The notes: generated by a model from the letters alone, not told the origin. A stretch of 26,847 nucleotides of DNA from PWND01 sp964614525 (GCA_964614525.1 CAZTPA010000040.1:1-26847), one strand, 5' to 3'; positions 1 through 6,264 are shown, numbered from the stretch's first letter. Made by a program: numbers and translations.

Positions 1-157
1 ACCTTTCCTAATTATACATAAATGCCTCACCGGCGCTACTAATGACATCTTCATGCAAAACATTAATGTTGCATAAAAAGGATTCTCCTTGCTTTGTGTT
101 ATTACACAAAAATGATAAAAATTTGAACACTGTCTTTTTTAATGTGTTAATATTATT
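1..157. other. Left-edge non-coding stretch, no supported gene
   Basis: No convincing gene lies before the first CDS. One forward frame is open from the window edge to a TAA at 74-76 and could be the tail of an upstream gene, but 24 codons cannot be assigned. Positions 53-74 form a near-palindrome (ATGCAA...TTGCAT around AACATT/AATGTT) with one extra A. It could be a hairpin or a protein-binding site. There is no T-tract after it, so it is not a convincing terminator. Confidence 0.3.
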
Positions 158-568
158 ATGAAGCATTCAAAAGATAATATTGATTTTATAGTCTTTTTTG
201 ATGGCATTTGTAATTTGTGCAATGCTTCGGTGCATTTTGTAAATAAGCATGATACAAAAAAGAGATTCAAGTTCTCATCACTGCAATCAGAGACTGCTGA
301 AAACTTTTTAAATGGAGTTGAGGCTAAAAATAAAAGCAATAGTATTGTGCTATACCACAAAGGCAAACTCTATTTTGAGTCTACAGCAGTTTTGAAAATT
401 GCGAAATATTTACGATTTCCCGTAAATCTATTGTATGGATTTATTATTATTCCGCCATTTATAAGGAATTTTATCTATCGTATAATTGCGAATAAGAGGT
501 ATAAATGGTTTGGCAAAAAAGATAAATGTCTTATTACTTCCAATCTTAATTCGGATGTTTTTATCTAA
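158..568 (+). CDS. DCC-family thiol-disulfide oxidoreductase (DUF393)
   Basis: A 136-residue soluble protein. The defining DGxCxxC motif is near the N-terminus (D15, C18, C21), preceded by a hydrophobic beta-strand, which is how DCC/DUF393 (YuxK-like) proteins begin. The family is thioredoxin-like and is predicted to act in dithiol-disulfide exchange, but its physiological substrate is generally unknown. The length matches the usual 110-150 residues. A basic, hydrophobic stretch at about residues 90-115 (YGFIIIPPFIRNFIYRIIAN) is typical of the family's C-terminal half. The start ATG has no Shine-Dalgarno, like most genes here. It sits alone, about 200 bases from rocD, so the neighbourhood says little about its job. 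The family assignment is firm and the function is inferred. Confidence 0.85.
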   Translation: MKHSKDNIDFIVFFDGICNLCNASVHFVNKHDTKKRFKFSSLQSETAENFLNGVEAKNKSNSIVLYHKGKLYFESTAVLKIAKYLRFPVNLLYGFIIIPPFIRNFIYRIIANKRYKWFGKKDKCLITSNLNSDVFI

Positions 569-697
569 TTCTTTTTATTAAAAAAAATCTCGCCAAGTTT
601 AAAATTACTTTAATCATCTTTGCTTCTCAATTTATCTAAAGTTTTAATTTTCAGAAAACAGCAGTCAAATTACCTTTTTTTATCGACGCCTTTTTTC

Positions 698-705
698 TAT
701 ATTTG
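698..705 (+). promoter_or_regulatory. Candidate Bacteroidota -7 promoter element for rocD
   Basis: TATATTTG matches the Bacteroidota -7 consensus TAnnTTTG exactly. At the expected -33 position, about 19 bases upstream, there is only a T-run (TTTT near 675-678), so the -33 half is imperfect. A start near 712 would give a 5' untranslated region of about 56 bases before the rocD ATG. Confidence 0.5.
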
Positions 706-753
706 CCAAAATAATTTTAATATTATTAGCCTATATAAAAACATTAAATTTTT

Positions 754-759
754 AAGGAG
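754..759 (+). promoter_or_regulatory. Canonical Shine-Dalgarno of rocD
   Basis: AAGGAG lies 8 bases before the ATG at 768 and fixes this start. It is notable because nearly every other gene in the window begins without a Shine-Dalgarno sequence, as is usual in Bacteroidota. Confidence 0.7.
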
Positions 760-767
760 AAAACTAT

Positions 768-1994
768 ATGACAAAAAACAAAATTACTGCAAAGGAAGCT
801 ATTGCTTTAGAAGATAAGTATGGAGCGCATAATTATCATCCACTGCCTGTTGTTCTGAACAAAGGTGAAGGAGTATTTGTATGGGACGTTGACGGTAAAC
901 GTTATTATGATTTTTTATCAGCTTATTCTGCTGTTAACCAAGGCCATTGTCATCCCAAAATTGTTGCTGCACTTAAAGAGCAAGCAGAAACTCTGGCGTT
1001 GACTTCCCGCGCTTTTCATAATGATATTCTTGGAGTATATGAGAAATATCTAACCGAATATTTTGCTTATGACAAGGTGCTTCCTATGAATACAGGCGCA
1101 GAAGCTGTGGAGACAGCGCTAAAACTTACACGTAAGTGGGCATACACAAAAAAAGGTATTGCTAAAGATCAGGCTAAGATTGTTGTTTGTGAGAATAACT
1201 TCCACGGAAGAACTACTACCATCGTTTCTTTCTCAAACGATCCTGATGGATATGGCGATTATGGCCCGTTTACTCCGGGATTTGTTCGTATTCCTTATAA
1301 CGATTTCGCAGCTCTTGAAAAAGAACTGGAAGATCCTAATGTTGCAGGTTTTATGGTTGAGCCGATTCAGGGTGAAGCAGGAGTTTTTGTCCCGGACGAA
1401 GGCTATCTTAAAAAATGCGCAGACCTTTGTAAAAGCAAAAATGTGTTGTTTATTGCTGATGAGGTTCAAACAGGTATCGCACGTACAGGGAAAATGCTTG
1501 CTTGTGATCATGAAAATGTAAAACCTGATGTTCTTATTCTTGGGAAAGCAATTAGTGGCGGAGTATATCCGGTATCTGCAGTTTTAGCAAATGATGATAT
1601 TATGCTTGTTATTAAGCCGGGACAGCATGGCTCTACTTTTGGCGGTAATCCCGTTGCTTGTAAAGTTGCAATGGCTGCTTTAGATGTGATAAAGGAAGAG
1701 AAACTTGCTGAAAGAGCTGAAAAACTTGGGCAAATTCTTCGTCGCGAACTTAAAGCTTTCGATTCTGAAATGCTTACTCTTGTCAGAGGAAAAGGTTTGC
1801 TAAATGCTATTGTTATTAAGCCTAAAAATGGCAAAGAAGCCTGGGACGTTTGTGTGAAAATGGCTGAAAACGGCCTGCTGGCGAAACCAACACATGGCGA
1901 TATTATTCGTTTTGCTCCTCCATTGGTTATTACTGAAGAACAGTTAATGGAATGTGTTGAAATTATTAAGAAGTCTATTAAATCTTTTGAATAA
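768..1994 (+). CDS. rocD: Ornithine--oxo-acid aminotransferase
   Basis: A 408-residue class-III PLP aminotransferase, the usual length of ornithine delta-aminotransferase. It transfers the delta-amino group of ornithine to 2-oxoglutarate to give glutamate-5-semialdehyde, linking arginine/ornithine to proline and glutamate in the cytosol. Visible landmarks are the cofactor site NTGAEAVETALKL (about 108-120), the F-H-G-R segment at 145-148, EPIQGEAG at about 198-205, the cofactor aspartate in ADEVQTG (D231), and the PLP lysine in LGKAISGG (K260). R and F residues early in the protein (SAYSAVNQGHCHP, 51-63) match ornithine-specific members better than acetylornithine aminotransferase. The start is supported by AAGGAG 8 bases upstream. 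The gene is monocistronic, with its own terminator at 2015-2057. Acetylornithine or other omega-amino-acid specificity is less likely. Confidence 0.92.
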   Translation: MTKNKITAKEAIALEDKYGAHNYHPLPVVLNKGEGVFVWDVDGKRYYDFLSAYSAVNQGHCHPKIVAALKEQAETLALTSRAFHNDILGVYEKYLTEYFAYDKVLPMNTGAEAVETALKLTRKWAYTKKGIAKDQAKIVVCENNFHGRTTTIVSFSNDPDGYGDYGPFTPGFVRIPYNDFAALEKELEDPNVAGFMVEPIQGEAGVFVPDEGYLKKCADLCKSKNVLFIADEVQTGIARTGKMLACDHENVKPDVLILGKAISGGVYPVSAVLANDDIMLVIKPGQHGSTFGGNPVACKVAMAALDVIKEEKLAERAEKLGQILRRELKAFDSEMLTLVRGKGLLNAIVIKPKNGKEAWDVCVKMAENGLLAKPTHGDIIRFAPPLVITEEQLMECVEIIKKSIKSFE

Positions 1995-2014
1995 AGGATA
2001 GATTCATAATTTGT

Positions 2015-2057
2015 AAAAGGCTCTGATTGTTATTAAATACTATCAGGGTCTTTTTTT
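2015..2057 (+). terminator. Rho-independent terminator of rocD
   Basis: A 9-base-pair stem (GGCTCTGAT / ATCAGGGTC, two G-U pairs) with a 14-base loop is followed directly by seven Ts. It starts about 20 bases after the rocD stop codon. This is a classic intrinsic terminator. Confidence 0.85.
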
Positions 2058-2168
2058 ATCTAAGCCTTGCTTATTTACTAGAATATTACCGCTTCTGATT
2101 TTTATGCGTTCTGTAAGAATGTATTCTAACAATATTCACTTGCCGGCGTATGAAGAGTTTTTCCTGTT

Positions 2169-2564
2169 TTATATCGTGATGGCTTGTTTTTGTTCTTCTG
2201 ATAGAGGAATGATTATCGGTTTGTTTTGCTCATCTACTGCTGCTAATGTAAATAAACCCTCAACTGCTTTTTCCTTATTCCCTGTTTGGTTTTTGTCAAT
2301 ATTTATTGTAAGCCTGATTTCAATTTTAGCATTGCTTATCTTTTCTATTTTGCTTACTATTTCTATAATGTCACCAAGATTTATTGGCAATAAAAATTTT
2401 ACTTGATTAACATACGCTGTAACAACCTTCGTTTTTAAAAAGTTATTAGCTGTGATGTAAGCTGCTTCATCCATCCATTTTAATGCCGTCCCCCCAAATA
2501 ATGTATTGTGGTTGTTAAGGTCTTCATGCATTATAAGCTTATATTGTATTGTTTGTGCATCCAT
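2169..2564 (-). CDS. Acyl-CoA thioesterase (hotdog fold, YciA/BFIT type)
   Basis: A small cytosolic hotdog-fold protein that probably hydrolyses acyl-CoA to free acid and CoA. The signature N-terminal segment is clear: a histidine followed by N-N-H-N-x-LFGG and then WMDEAA, matching the HxxxxN/H...NxxGxxfGGxllxwmDeaa pattern of YciA/acyl-CoA hydrolases. The conserved aspartate of WMDEAA is the usual catalytic acid. The reading frame stays open upstream to an ATG at 2601-2603, but I chose the internal ATG at 2562-2564, giving 131 residues. MDAQTIQYKL is where family alignments normally begin, and the extra 13 residues are lysine-rich and unlike the family. The gene is convergent with rocD and divergent from the DUF134 gene, sharing its regulatory region. 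The natural acyl chain is unknown. Confidence 0.82.
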   Translation of the reverse strand: MDAQTIQYKLIMHEDLNNHNTLFGGTALKWMDEAAYITANNFLKTKVVTAYVNQVKFLLPINLGDIIEIVSKIEKISNAKIEIRLTINIDKNQTGNKEKAVEGLFTLAAVDEQNKPIIIPLSEEQKQAITI

Positions 2565-2577
2565 GTGTTTTTTTTTA

Positions 2578-2585
2578 CAAAAATA
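2578..2585 (-). promoter_or_regulatory. Candidate -7 element for the thioesterase gene
   Basis: On the minus strand this reads TATTTTTG, an exact TAnnTTTG match. A TTTG lies 15 bases further upstream (shorter than the usual 19-21), and a TTG lies 23 bases upstream. Transcription would start only a few bases before the chosen ATG. This is an inference from the motif only. Confidence 0.4.
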
Positions 2586-2596
2586 TAAAAATATAT

Positions 2597-2627
2597 TTTG
2601 CAAATGAACAATAGTTCATTAAATTTG
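2597..2627 (+). promoter_or_regulatory. Promoter of the DUF134/ORP-like cluster
   Basis: TTTG (2597-2600), a 19-base spacer, then TAAATTTG (2620-2627) fits the Bacteroidota consensus TTTG-N19-TAnnTTTG very well. The predicted start, about 2632-2634, leaves about 18 bases before the DUF134 ATG at 2651. It is back-to-back with the thioesterase promoter. Confidence 0.7.
2603..2620. promoter_or_regulatory. Operator-like perfect palindrome in the DUF134 promoter
   Basis: AATGAAC-AATA-GTTCATT is a perfect inverted repeat with 7-base arms and a 4-base centre. It fills the spacer between the -33 and -7 elements of the plus-strand promoter, so a bound protein would block RNA polymerase. It also lies upstream of the divergent thioesterase. 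The DUF134 HTH protein encoded just downstream is the obvious candidate ligand. That link is inference. Confidence 0.55.
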
Positions 2628-2633
2628 CACTAA

Positions 2634-2646
2634 ACAATAGCTCATT
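2634..2646 (+). repeat. Second, degenerate copy of the operator half
   Basis: ACAATAGCTCATT repeats ACAATAGTTCATT of the upstream palindrome (2608-2620) with one mismatch, 26 bases downstream and at the predicted transcription start. Only the right arm is conserved; the left arm is degraded. The spacing of about two and a half helical turns would suit cooperative binding. Confidence 0.5.
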
Positions 2647-2650
2647 ATTT

Positions 2651-3235
2651 ATGACTCCCAGAATTAAAACCTTAAGAAAAGTATCTAGTCCACCTGCTAT
2701 CAAAGGGCTTAAACCATATGGTCCCGATATAAATTCAAAAAAATCGGAACAGGTAATTCTTTTATATGAAGAATATGAAGCTTTAAAACTTTGTGATTAT
2801 GATATGTATAATCATGTTGATGCTTCAATACTAATGGGTGTTTCACGGCCAACATTTACGAGAATATTCTCATCTGCCCGTCAAAAAATTGCAAAAGCAT
2901 TAGTTGAAGGAAAGCAAATATCAATAGAAGGAGGGAAGGTATATTTCGACAGTGATTGGTATAAATGCAAAGCATGTGCCTGCAATTTTAATAATCCGGA
3001 AAAGGATCAAAAAATCACCAATTGTCCATTGTGTGGTAGCAGCAAAATTGCTTCTTATGAGTCAGATTCAGAAGAAGGGAATATTGAAGAGCCTGCACGT
3101 TTTAATTGTGAAGATATTTGCTTCTGTCCGGAATGCGGACTGGAGGAGCAACACCAACGCGGATTGCCGTGTAGTCATGTAGTTTGCATAAAATGTGGCA
3201 AACCCATGAAAAGAAAAGGAATATCAAATTGTTAA
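2651..3235 (+). CDS. DUF134 family DNA-binding protein with C-terminal zinc ribbons
   Basis: A 194-residue putative regulator. Residues 1-100 are a DUF134 domain: it opens with PRIKT-like residues and carries a helix-turn-helix at about 40-85 (EEYEALKL... then HVDASILMGVSRPTFTRIFSSAR), of the sigma-70 region-4 type. It is followed by a cysteine-rich half with 13 cysteines (C106, C109, C111, C125, C128, C153, C157, C159, C162, C174, C179, C182, C194) arranged as CxxC pairs, which suggests two zinc or Fe-S ribbons. The CPECG...HQRGLPC...CxxCGxPM block is shared with many DUF134 proteins next to NifX genes. It starts a tightly packed cluster (27 bases to the next gene) and has a palindromic site in its own promoter, so autoregulation is plausible. 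The ligand and targets are unknown. Confidence 0.85.
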   Translation: MTPRIKTLRKVSSPPAIKGLKPYGPDINSKKSEQVILLYEEYEALKLCDYDMYNHVDASILMGVSRPTFTRIFSSARQKIAKALVEGKQISIEGGKVYFDSDWYKCKACACNFNNPEKDQKITNCPLCGSSKIASYESDSEEGNIEEPARFNCEDICFCPECGLEEQHQRGLPCSHVVCIKCGKPMKRKGISNC

Positions 3236-3262
3236 TATATAAAAATTTAAAAATAGATAAAA

Positions 3263-3586
3263 ATGAAAATAGCAATAGCATCTACGGGAAATTCACTAGA
3301 ATCTAAGATTGACCCTCGCTTTGGGCGCTGTTCTTACTTTGTTATATATGATACAGATAGTGAAGCAGTAGAATTTGTTCCTAATAAGAGTAAAGATGCA
3401 GAGGATGGAGCAGGCCCTGCTTCTGTGCAGTTTGTTGCCGGAAAAAATGTTCAAAAAATAGTTTCAGGAGAATTTGGAATAAAAATTAAACCTATGCTTG
3501 ATCAATTGAAAATTCAAATGATTGTTGTAAAAGATAATGAAAAGAAAATCAAGGATATTATTGAAATGTTAAATCATAAAAATTAG
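3263..3586 (+). CDS. NifX/NifB-fold (orange-protein-like) cofactor-binding protein
   Basis: A 107-residue protein that is a complete single dinitrogenase iron-molybdenum cofactor-binding domain (NifX/NifY/NifB C-terminal/VnfX family; RNase-H-like fold). Landmarks are MKIAIAS at the start, the DPRFGRC segment around residues 17-23, and a GAGPASVQ stretch before the second half. In Desulfovibrio a protein of this family (ORP) binds a Mo-Cu sulfide cluster. Other relatives carry FeMo-co precursors or MoFe clusters. No nif genes lie nearby, so nitrogen fixation is not implied. It is likely co-transcribed with the DUF134 gene (27 bases upstream) and the DUF5320 genes (4 bases downstream). The metal carried is unknown. 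Confidence 0.88.
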   Translation: MKIAIASTGNSLESKIDPRFGRCSYFVIYDTDSEAVEFVPNKSKDAEDGAGPASVQFVAGKNVQKIVSGEFGIKIKPMLDQLKIQMIVVKDNEKKIKDIIEMLNHKN

Positions 3587-3590
3587 CATT

Positions 3591-3785
3591 ATGCCAAAAC
3601 TTGATAAAACCGGCCCTGACGGAGATGCTCCGCTTAGCGGGCGTAAACTCGGAAGCTGCAATTCTTGCACTGATGAAGAAAAGCTTGAAAAACTTGGCAA
3701 AGGAATGGGAAAGAAACGAAATTCAGGTGGTGGCAGAGGTATGGGTAAAAGATTAAAAAGTAATTTACAAAGTATTAATAAATAA
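3591..3785 (+). CDS. Small DUF5320-type protein (first copy)
   Basis: A 64-residue protein that starts 4 bases after the NifX-like gene. Its N-terminus has the pattern MPxLxKTGPxGxxPxxGRKxGxC, shared almost word for word with the next gene and typical of DUF5320 proteins found beside NifX/MinD-ferredoxin clusters in anaerobes. A C-N-S-C pair occurs at about residues 22-25. The tail is basic and glycine-rich (GGGRGMGKR). It has no signal peptide or membrane segment. The function is unknown. The cysteines could bind metal, and the basic tail could contact nucleic acid or an acidic partner. Both are inferences. Confidence 0.75.
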   Translation: MPKLDKTGPDGDAPLSGRKLGSCNSCTDEEKLEKLGKGMGKKRNSGGGRGMGKRLKSNLQSINK

Positions 3786-3787
3786 AA

Positions 3788-3794
3788 AAGGAGG
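3788..3794 (+). promoter_or_regulatory. Perfect Shine-Dalgarno of the second DUF5320 gene
   Basis: AAGGAGG lies 5 bases before the ATG at 3800, the strongest ribosome-binding site in the window. It stands out because its neighbours in the same cluster have none. Confidence 0.75.
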
Positions 3795-3799
3795 TTATT

Positions 3800-4021
3800 A
3801 TGCCCGGACTAAATAAAACCGGACCATTAGGTAATGGTCCAATGACAGGGAGAAAAATGGGTCGTTGCACAAACTTTCAAAAAGCTGCTGAAAATGACCC
3901 TGAAAATGCTACTAAAAGCGAAAACATTCAAAATGAATTTCAAGGAAGAGGTTTAGGAATGAGACGTGGATTTGGAAACAGAGGCAGAGGAGATGGATTC
4001 GGACGCAGGTTTAACAAATAA
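3800..4021 (+). CDS. Small DUF5320-type protein with RG-rich tail (second copy)
   Basis: A 73-residue paralogue of the preceding gene. It shares the MPxLxKTGPxGxxPxxGRKxGxC N-terminus but has only one cysteine there. The C-terminal third (about residues 50-73) is almost entirely Arg, Gly and Phe (RGLGMRRGFGNRGRGDGFGR), an RGG-like low-complexity tail. The start is fixed by a perfect AAGGAGG 5 bases upstream, unlike other genes in the window, which suggests high or separately set translation. It is followed by 169 non-coding bases, then the second NifX-like gene. The function is unknown. Association with the NifX/MinD-ferredoxin proteins is inferred from the conserved neighbourhood. Confidence 0.75.
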   Translation: MPGLNKTGPLGNGPMTGRKMGRCTNFQKAAENDPENATKSENIQNEFQGRGLGMRRGFGNRGRGDGFGRRFNK

Positions 4022-4028
4022 GAGTGTT

Positions 4029-4054
4029 TTTTTAATAAGTAATCTTATTAAAAA
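4029..4054. repeat. Perfect AT-only inverted repeat after the DUF5320 gene
   Basis: TTTTTAATAAG-TAAT-CTTATTAAAAA: 11-base arms and a 4-base loop, starting 8 bases after the stop codon. It contains only one G-C pair and is not followed by a T-run, so it is a weak terminator candidate. It could be an attenuation or mRNA-end hairpin, or a protein site. Confidence 0.5.
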
Positions 4055-4081
4055 CTGTCAAGTAATTAAATATTTAAATGA

Positions 4082-4154
4082 AACTTCTGTGCTGAAAAGT
4101 AAAGCGAACAGCTAAATAATTCAAACAGAAAGTTTTCTCGCAGAAAAAGCGAGA
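4082..4154 (+). promoter_or_regulatory. Possible structured leader before the second NifX/MinD gene block
   Basis: AACTTCTGT (4082-4090) can pair with ACAGAAAGTT (4125-4134) with one bulge, enclosing a small GCTG/CAGC helix (4091-4094 / 4109-4112). A separate hairpin TCTCGC-N7-GCGAGA follows at 4136-4154. It ends 36 bases before the start codon of the next gene. I recognise no known riboswitch class in it. It may be a leader RNA controlling the ATPase block. Confidence 0.35.
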
Positions 4155-4190
4155 CAAATATCTTATAATTAAAAATCAAAATATCAACAG

Positions 4191-4529
4191 ATGAAAAAAC
4201 GTATTGCTATTCCACTGGAAAATGGATTGCTATGTGCTCACTTTGGCCACTGTCAAAAGTTTGCCATAATGGATGTTATAGATAATAGTATTGAAAATGC
4301 TAAGGAGATTGTTCCTCCTGACCATCAACCCGGCCTTTATCCAAAATGGATTGCTGAATTTGGCGTAACTGACGTTATTGCAGGTGGAATTGGACAAAAA
4401 GCAATTAGTCTTTTTAATAGCTTTAATATTAACGTTTTTGCAGGTGCTCCAATTAAAGATTCTAAAAGTCTTGCTGAAGATTTTATTAAAGGAAATCTTT
4501 CTCTTGAAGCAAATTATTGTGACCATTAA
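4191..4529 (+). CDS. Second NifX/NifB-fold (orange-protein-like) protein
   Basis: A 112-residue single NifX-family domain, diverged from the copy at 3263. It begins KKRIAIPLENG, has the HFGHC segment (about residues 17-21) in place of the first copy's RFGRC, then a PPDHQPGLYPKW stretch and a glycine-rich GGIGQKA loop (about 65-71). This form, with HFGHC and a His-rich loop, is the one usually paired with MinD-ferredoxin ATPases. The C-terminus ends C-D-H, which could add metal ligands. It is 3 bases upstream of the first MinD-type ATPase, so the two are certainly co-translated. Its likely job is to carry a metal-sulfur cofactor handled by those ATPases. The metal is unknown. Confidence 0.87.
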   Translation: MKKRIAIPLENGLLCAHFGHCQKFAIMDVIDNSIENAKEIVPPDHQPGLYPKWIAEFGVTDVIAGGIGQKAISLFNSFNINVFAGAPIKDSKSLAEDFIKGNLSLEANYCDH

Positions 4530-4532
4530 TTT

Positions 4533-5411
4533 ATGAGTTGTTCTGTTAAAATTGCAATAGCCAGTGGGAAAGGAGGAACAGGGAAAACGCTTGTTGCTAC
4601 TAATTTAACCTATGCATTAAATAATGCAGGATATGATATTACATTGGTAGATTGTGATGCTGAAGAACCAAATGCCAAAGTGTTTTTTGATGTAGATTTA
4701 GAAAATGAAATATCTGTTAAGCAGAGAGTTCCTGTAATTGACAAAAATGCATGTGTTTTTTGCGGCAAATGCCATGAATATTGTAATTATAATGCTATTT
4801 TTTTTCTGCCCGGTATGGACATAATTAATGTGGTTGAAGATCTTTGTCACAGCTGTGGAGCTTGTTCTGTTGCATGTAAATATAATGCAATATCTGAAAA
4901 GGATAAAGAAATTGGAACAGTAAGTTATTTTCCTATATCCGAAAACTCACTCCTGGTTGAAGCCTGCATGAATGTGGGTGTTTATTCGGCTGTACCTGTT
5001 ATAACTAAAGCACTCGATAGTTTAAATAGCAACAGATCTTATATTTTTGATTCGCCTCCCGGAACTTCCTGCCCGTTTATTCACACAGTTTTGAGGGCTG
5101 ACTTTGTAATTCTGGTTACCGAACCAACAAATTTTGGATTACATGACTTAAAACAATCAGTCGAAACTTTGCGATTGATGGATATTCCTTGTGGTGTAAT
5201 AATTAATCGTGCAGGCATTGGTGATAATGTTGTGTTTGATTATCTGGAGAAGGAAAACATAGATGTATTAATGGAGATTCCTTTTGAGAAAGAAATTGCA
5301 TTCTACTATTCATGGGGCGAAATTATCGCAAAAAACAGGCAACAATGGTCTGAAGAGCTTATTAATATGTTTGATTCAATTTGCAAAAAATATGGAAATA
5401 GCAGTAATTAG
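4533..5411 (+). CDS. MinD-superfamily ATPase with inserted ferredoxin domain (copy 1)
   Basis: A 292-residue cytosolic P-loop ATPase of the deviant Walker A type (SGKGGTGKT, 11-19; VDCDAEEPN at 39-47). A two-cluster ferredoxin is inserted between strands: C74-x2-C77-x2-C80-x3-C84 and C105-x2-C108-x2-C111-x3-C115, enough for two [4Fe-4S] clusters. The DSPPGTSCP switch-II segment carries an extra cysteine. This is the COG1149-type family found in anaerobes, whose Desulfovibrio members belong to the orange-protein complex. It probably couples ATP hydrolysis and electron transfer to cofactor assembly or delivery; this is inferred. It overlaps the next, paralogous gene by 20 bases, suggesting a heterodimer made in equal amounts. 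Confidence 0.9.
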   Translation: MSCSVKIAIASGKGGTGKTLVATNLTYALNNAGYDITLVDCDAEEPNAKVFFDVDLENEISVKQRVPVIDKNACVFCGKCHEYCNYNAIFFLPGMDIINVVEDLCHSCGACSVACKYNAISEKDKEIGTVSYFPISENSLLVEACMNVGVYSAVPVITKALDSLNSNRSYIFDSPPGTSCPFIHTVLRADFVILVTEPTNFGLHDLKQSVETLRLMDIPCGVIINRAGIGDNVVFDYLEKENIDVLMEIPFEKEIAFYYSWGEIIAKNRQQWSEELINMFDSICKKYGNSSN

Positions 5412-6264
5412 TGGAAAAGGTGGTACGGGAAAATCAAGTATAACTGCTGCATTTGCAACTATTGTCAAGAATATAGTATTAGTTGATTGCGATGTTGATG
5501 CCGCAAATTTGCATATCATTTTTAATCCCGATACGCGCGAGGAACAGGTTTATGTGGGAGGACAAAAAGCTGTTATTGATCCTGATTTATGTACTAATTG
5601 TGGTTTATGCCGGCAATTATGCAGATTTAATGCAATAGAAATTACTTTATTAGAAACAATTATTTCTGATTCATTATGTGATGGCTGCTTGCTTTGTTAT
5701 AGAGTATGCCCTGAAAAAGCAATCAGCATTATTGATAACAATAAAAGCAGATTATATGCCGGATCCTTTCGTAATGGCGAAATGGTGCATGGCAGATTGG
5801 CTCCGGGAGAGGAAAATTCAGGAAAACTTGTTAATTTGGTTCGTAACAAAGCAAAACAAATATCTCAAAACAAAAACATAGATAATATTCTAATTGACGG
5901 ACCTCCAGGAATAGGCTGTCCGGTTATTTCTTCTATAACTGGTGTTGATAAAGTTGTGATTGTTACCGAACCTTCAACTTCAGGTATGCACGATTTTAAA
6001 AGAGCGGTTGAAATAGCATCAAAATTTGATCTCAAATCATTTGTCATCATAAATAAATCTGATCTTAATTCGCATATCACTACAATGATTAATGATTATT
6101 GTTTTGCTAATGATATTGAAGTTTTGGGTGAAATACCATATGATTCGGAAATTGTAAATGCAATGGTAAACTGTAAAAGCATTATTGAGTGGGCACCAAA
6201 ATCCGAAACATCTCAATTATTGATAGAAATCTCAAATAAAATTTTCAATGAACAGACTTTGTAA
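5392..6264 (+). CDS. MinD-superfamily ATPase with inserted ferredoxin domain (copy 2)
   Basis: A 290-residue paralogue of the preceding ATPase. Walker A is SGKGGTGKS (7-15). The ferredoxin insert has C67-x2-C70-x2-C73-x3-C77 and C96-x2-C99-x2-C102-x3-C106, followed by P. A DGPPGIGCP switch segment matches copy 1 and again holds a cysteine. The frame is open upstream to an ATG at 5284, but I chose 5392 because MEIAVISGKGG is the normal family start and the extra residues would lie wholly over the previous gene. The two ATPases overlap by 20 bases and this one overlaps the cobalamin adenosyltransferase by 17, so all three are translationally coupled. The expected role is as a heterodimer partner of copy 1. 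Confidence 0.9.
   Translation: MEIAVISGKGGTGKSSITAAFATIVKNIVLVDCDVDAANLHIIFNPDTREEQVYVGGQKAVIDPDLCTNCGLCRQLCRFNAIEITLLETIISDSLCDGCLLCYRVCPEKAISIIDNNKSRLYAGSFRNGEMVHGRLAPGEENSGKLVNLVRNKAKQISQNKNIDNILIDGPPGIGCPVISSITGVDKVVIVTEPSTSGMHDFKRAVEIASKFDLKSFVIINKSDLNSHITTMINDYCFANDIEVLGEIPYDSEIVNAMVNCKSIIEWAPKSETSQLLIEISNKIFNEQTL

Noticed and set aside
620..817. 65-codon plus-strand ORF before rocD
   Set aside because: It runs through the rocD promoter and into rocD in another frame, has no family resemblance and an AT-driven composition.
2104..2406. 100-codon plus-strand ORF
   Set aside because: It is antisense to the clear thioesterase gene and its residues are low-complexity hydrophobic, as expected for a shadow frame.
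4029..4054. AT-only inverted repeat as a true rho-independent terminator
   Set aside because: It has almost no G-C pairs and no T-run after the stem on either strand, so it was kept only as an inverted repeat.
4246..4252. GCCACTG, resembling the B12-box core of cobalamin riboswitches
   Set aside because: It lies inside the coding sequence of the second NifX-like gene, where it encodes part of the conserved HFGHC segment, and none of the other riboswitch helices are present.
3263..4529. Nitrogen fixation genes
   Set aside because: The NifX-fold proteins could suggest nif, but there are no nifHDK, nifE/N or nifB genes; single NifX domains are widespread in anaerobes that do not fix nitrogen.
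5284..5391. Longer N-terminus for the second MinD-ferredoxin ATPase
   Set aside because: The extra 36 residues are encoded over the end of the preceding gene and do not fit the family, which starts just before the P-loop.
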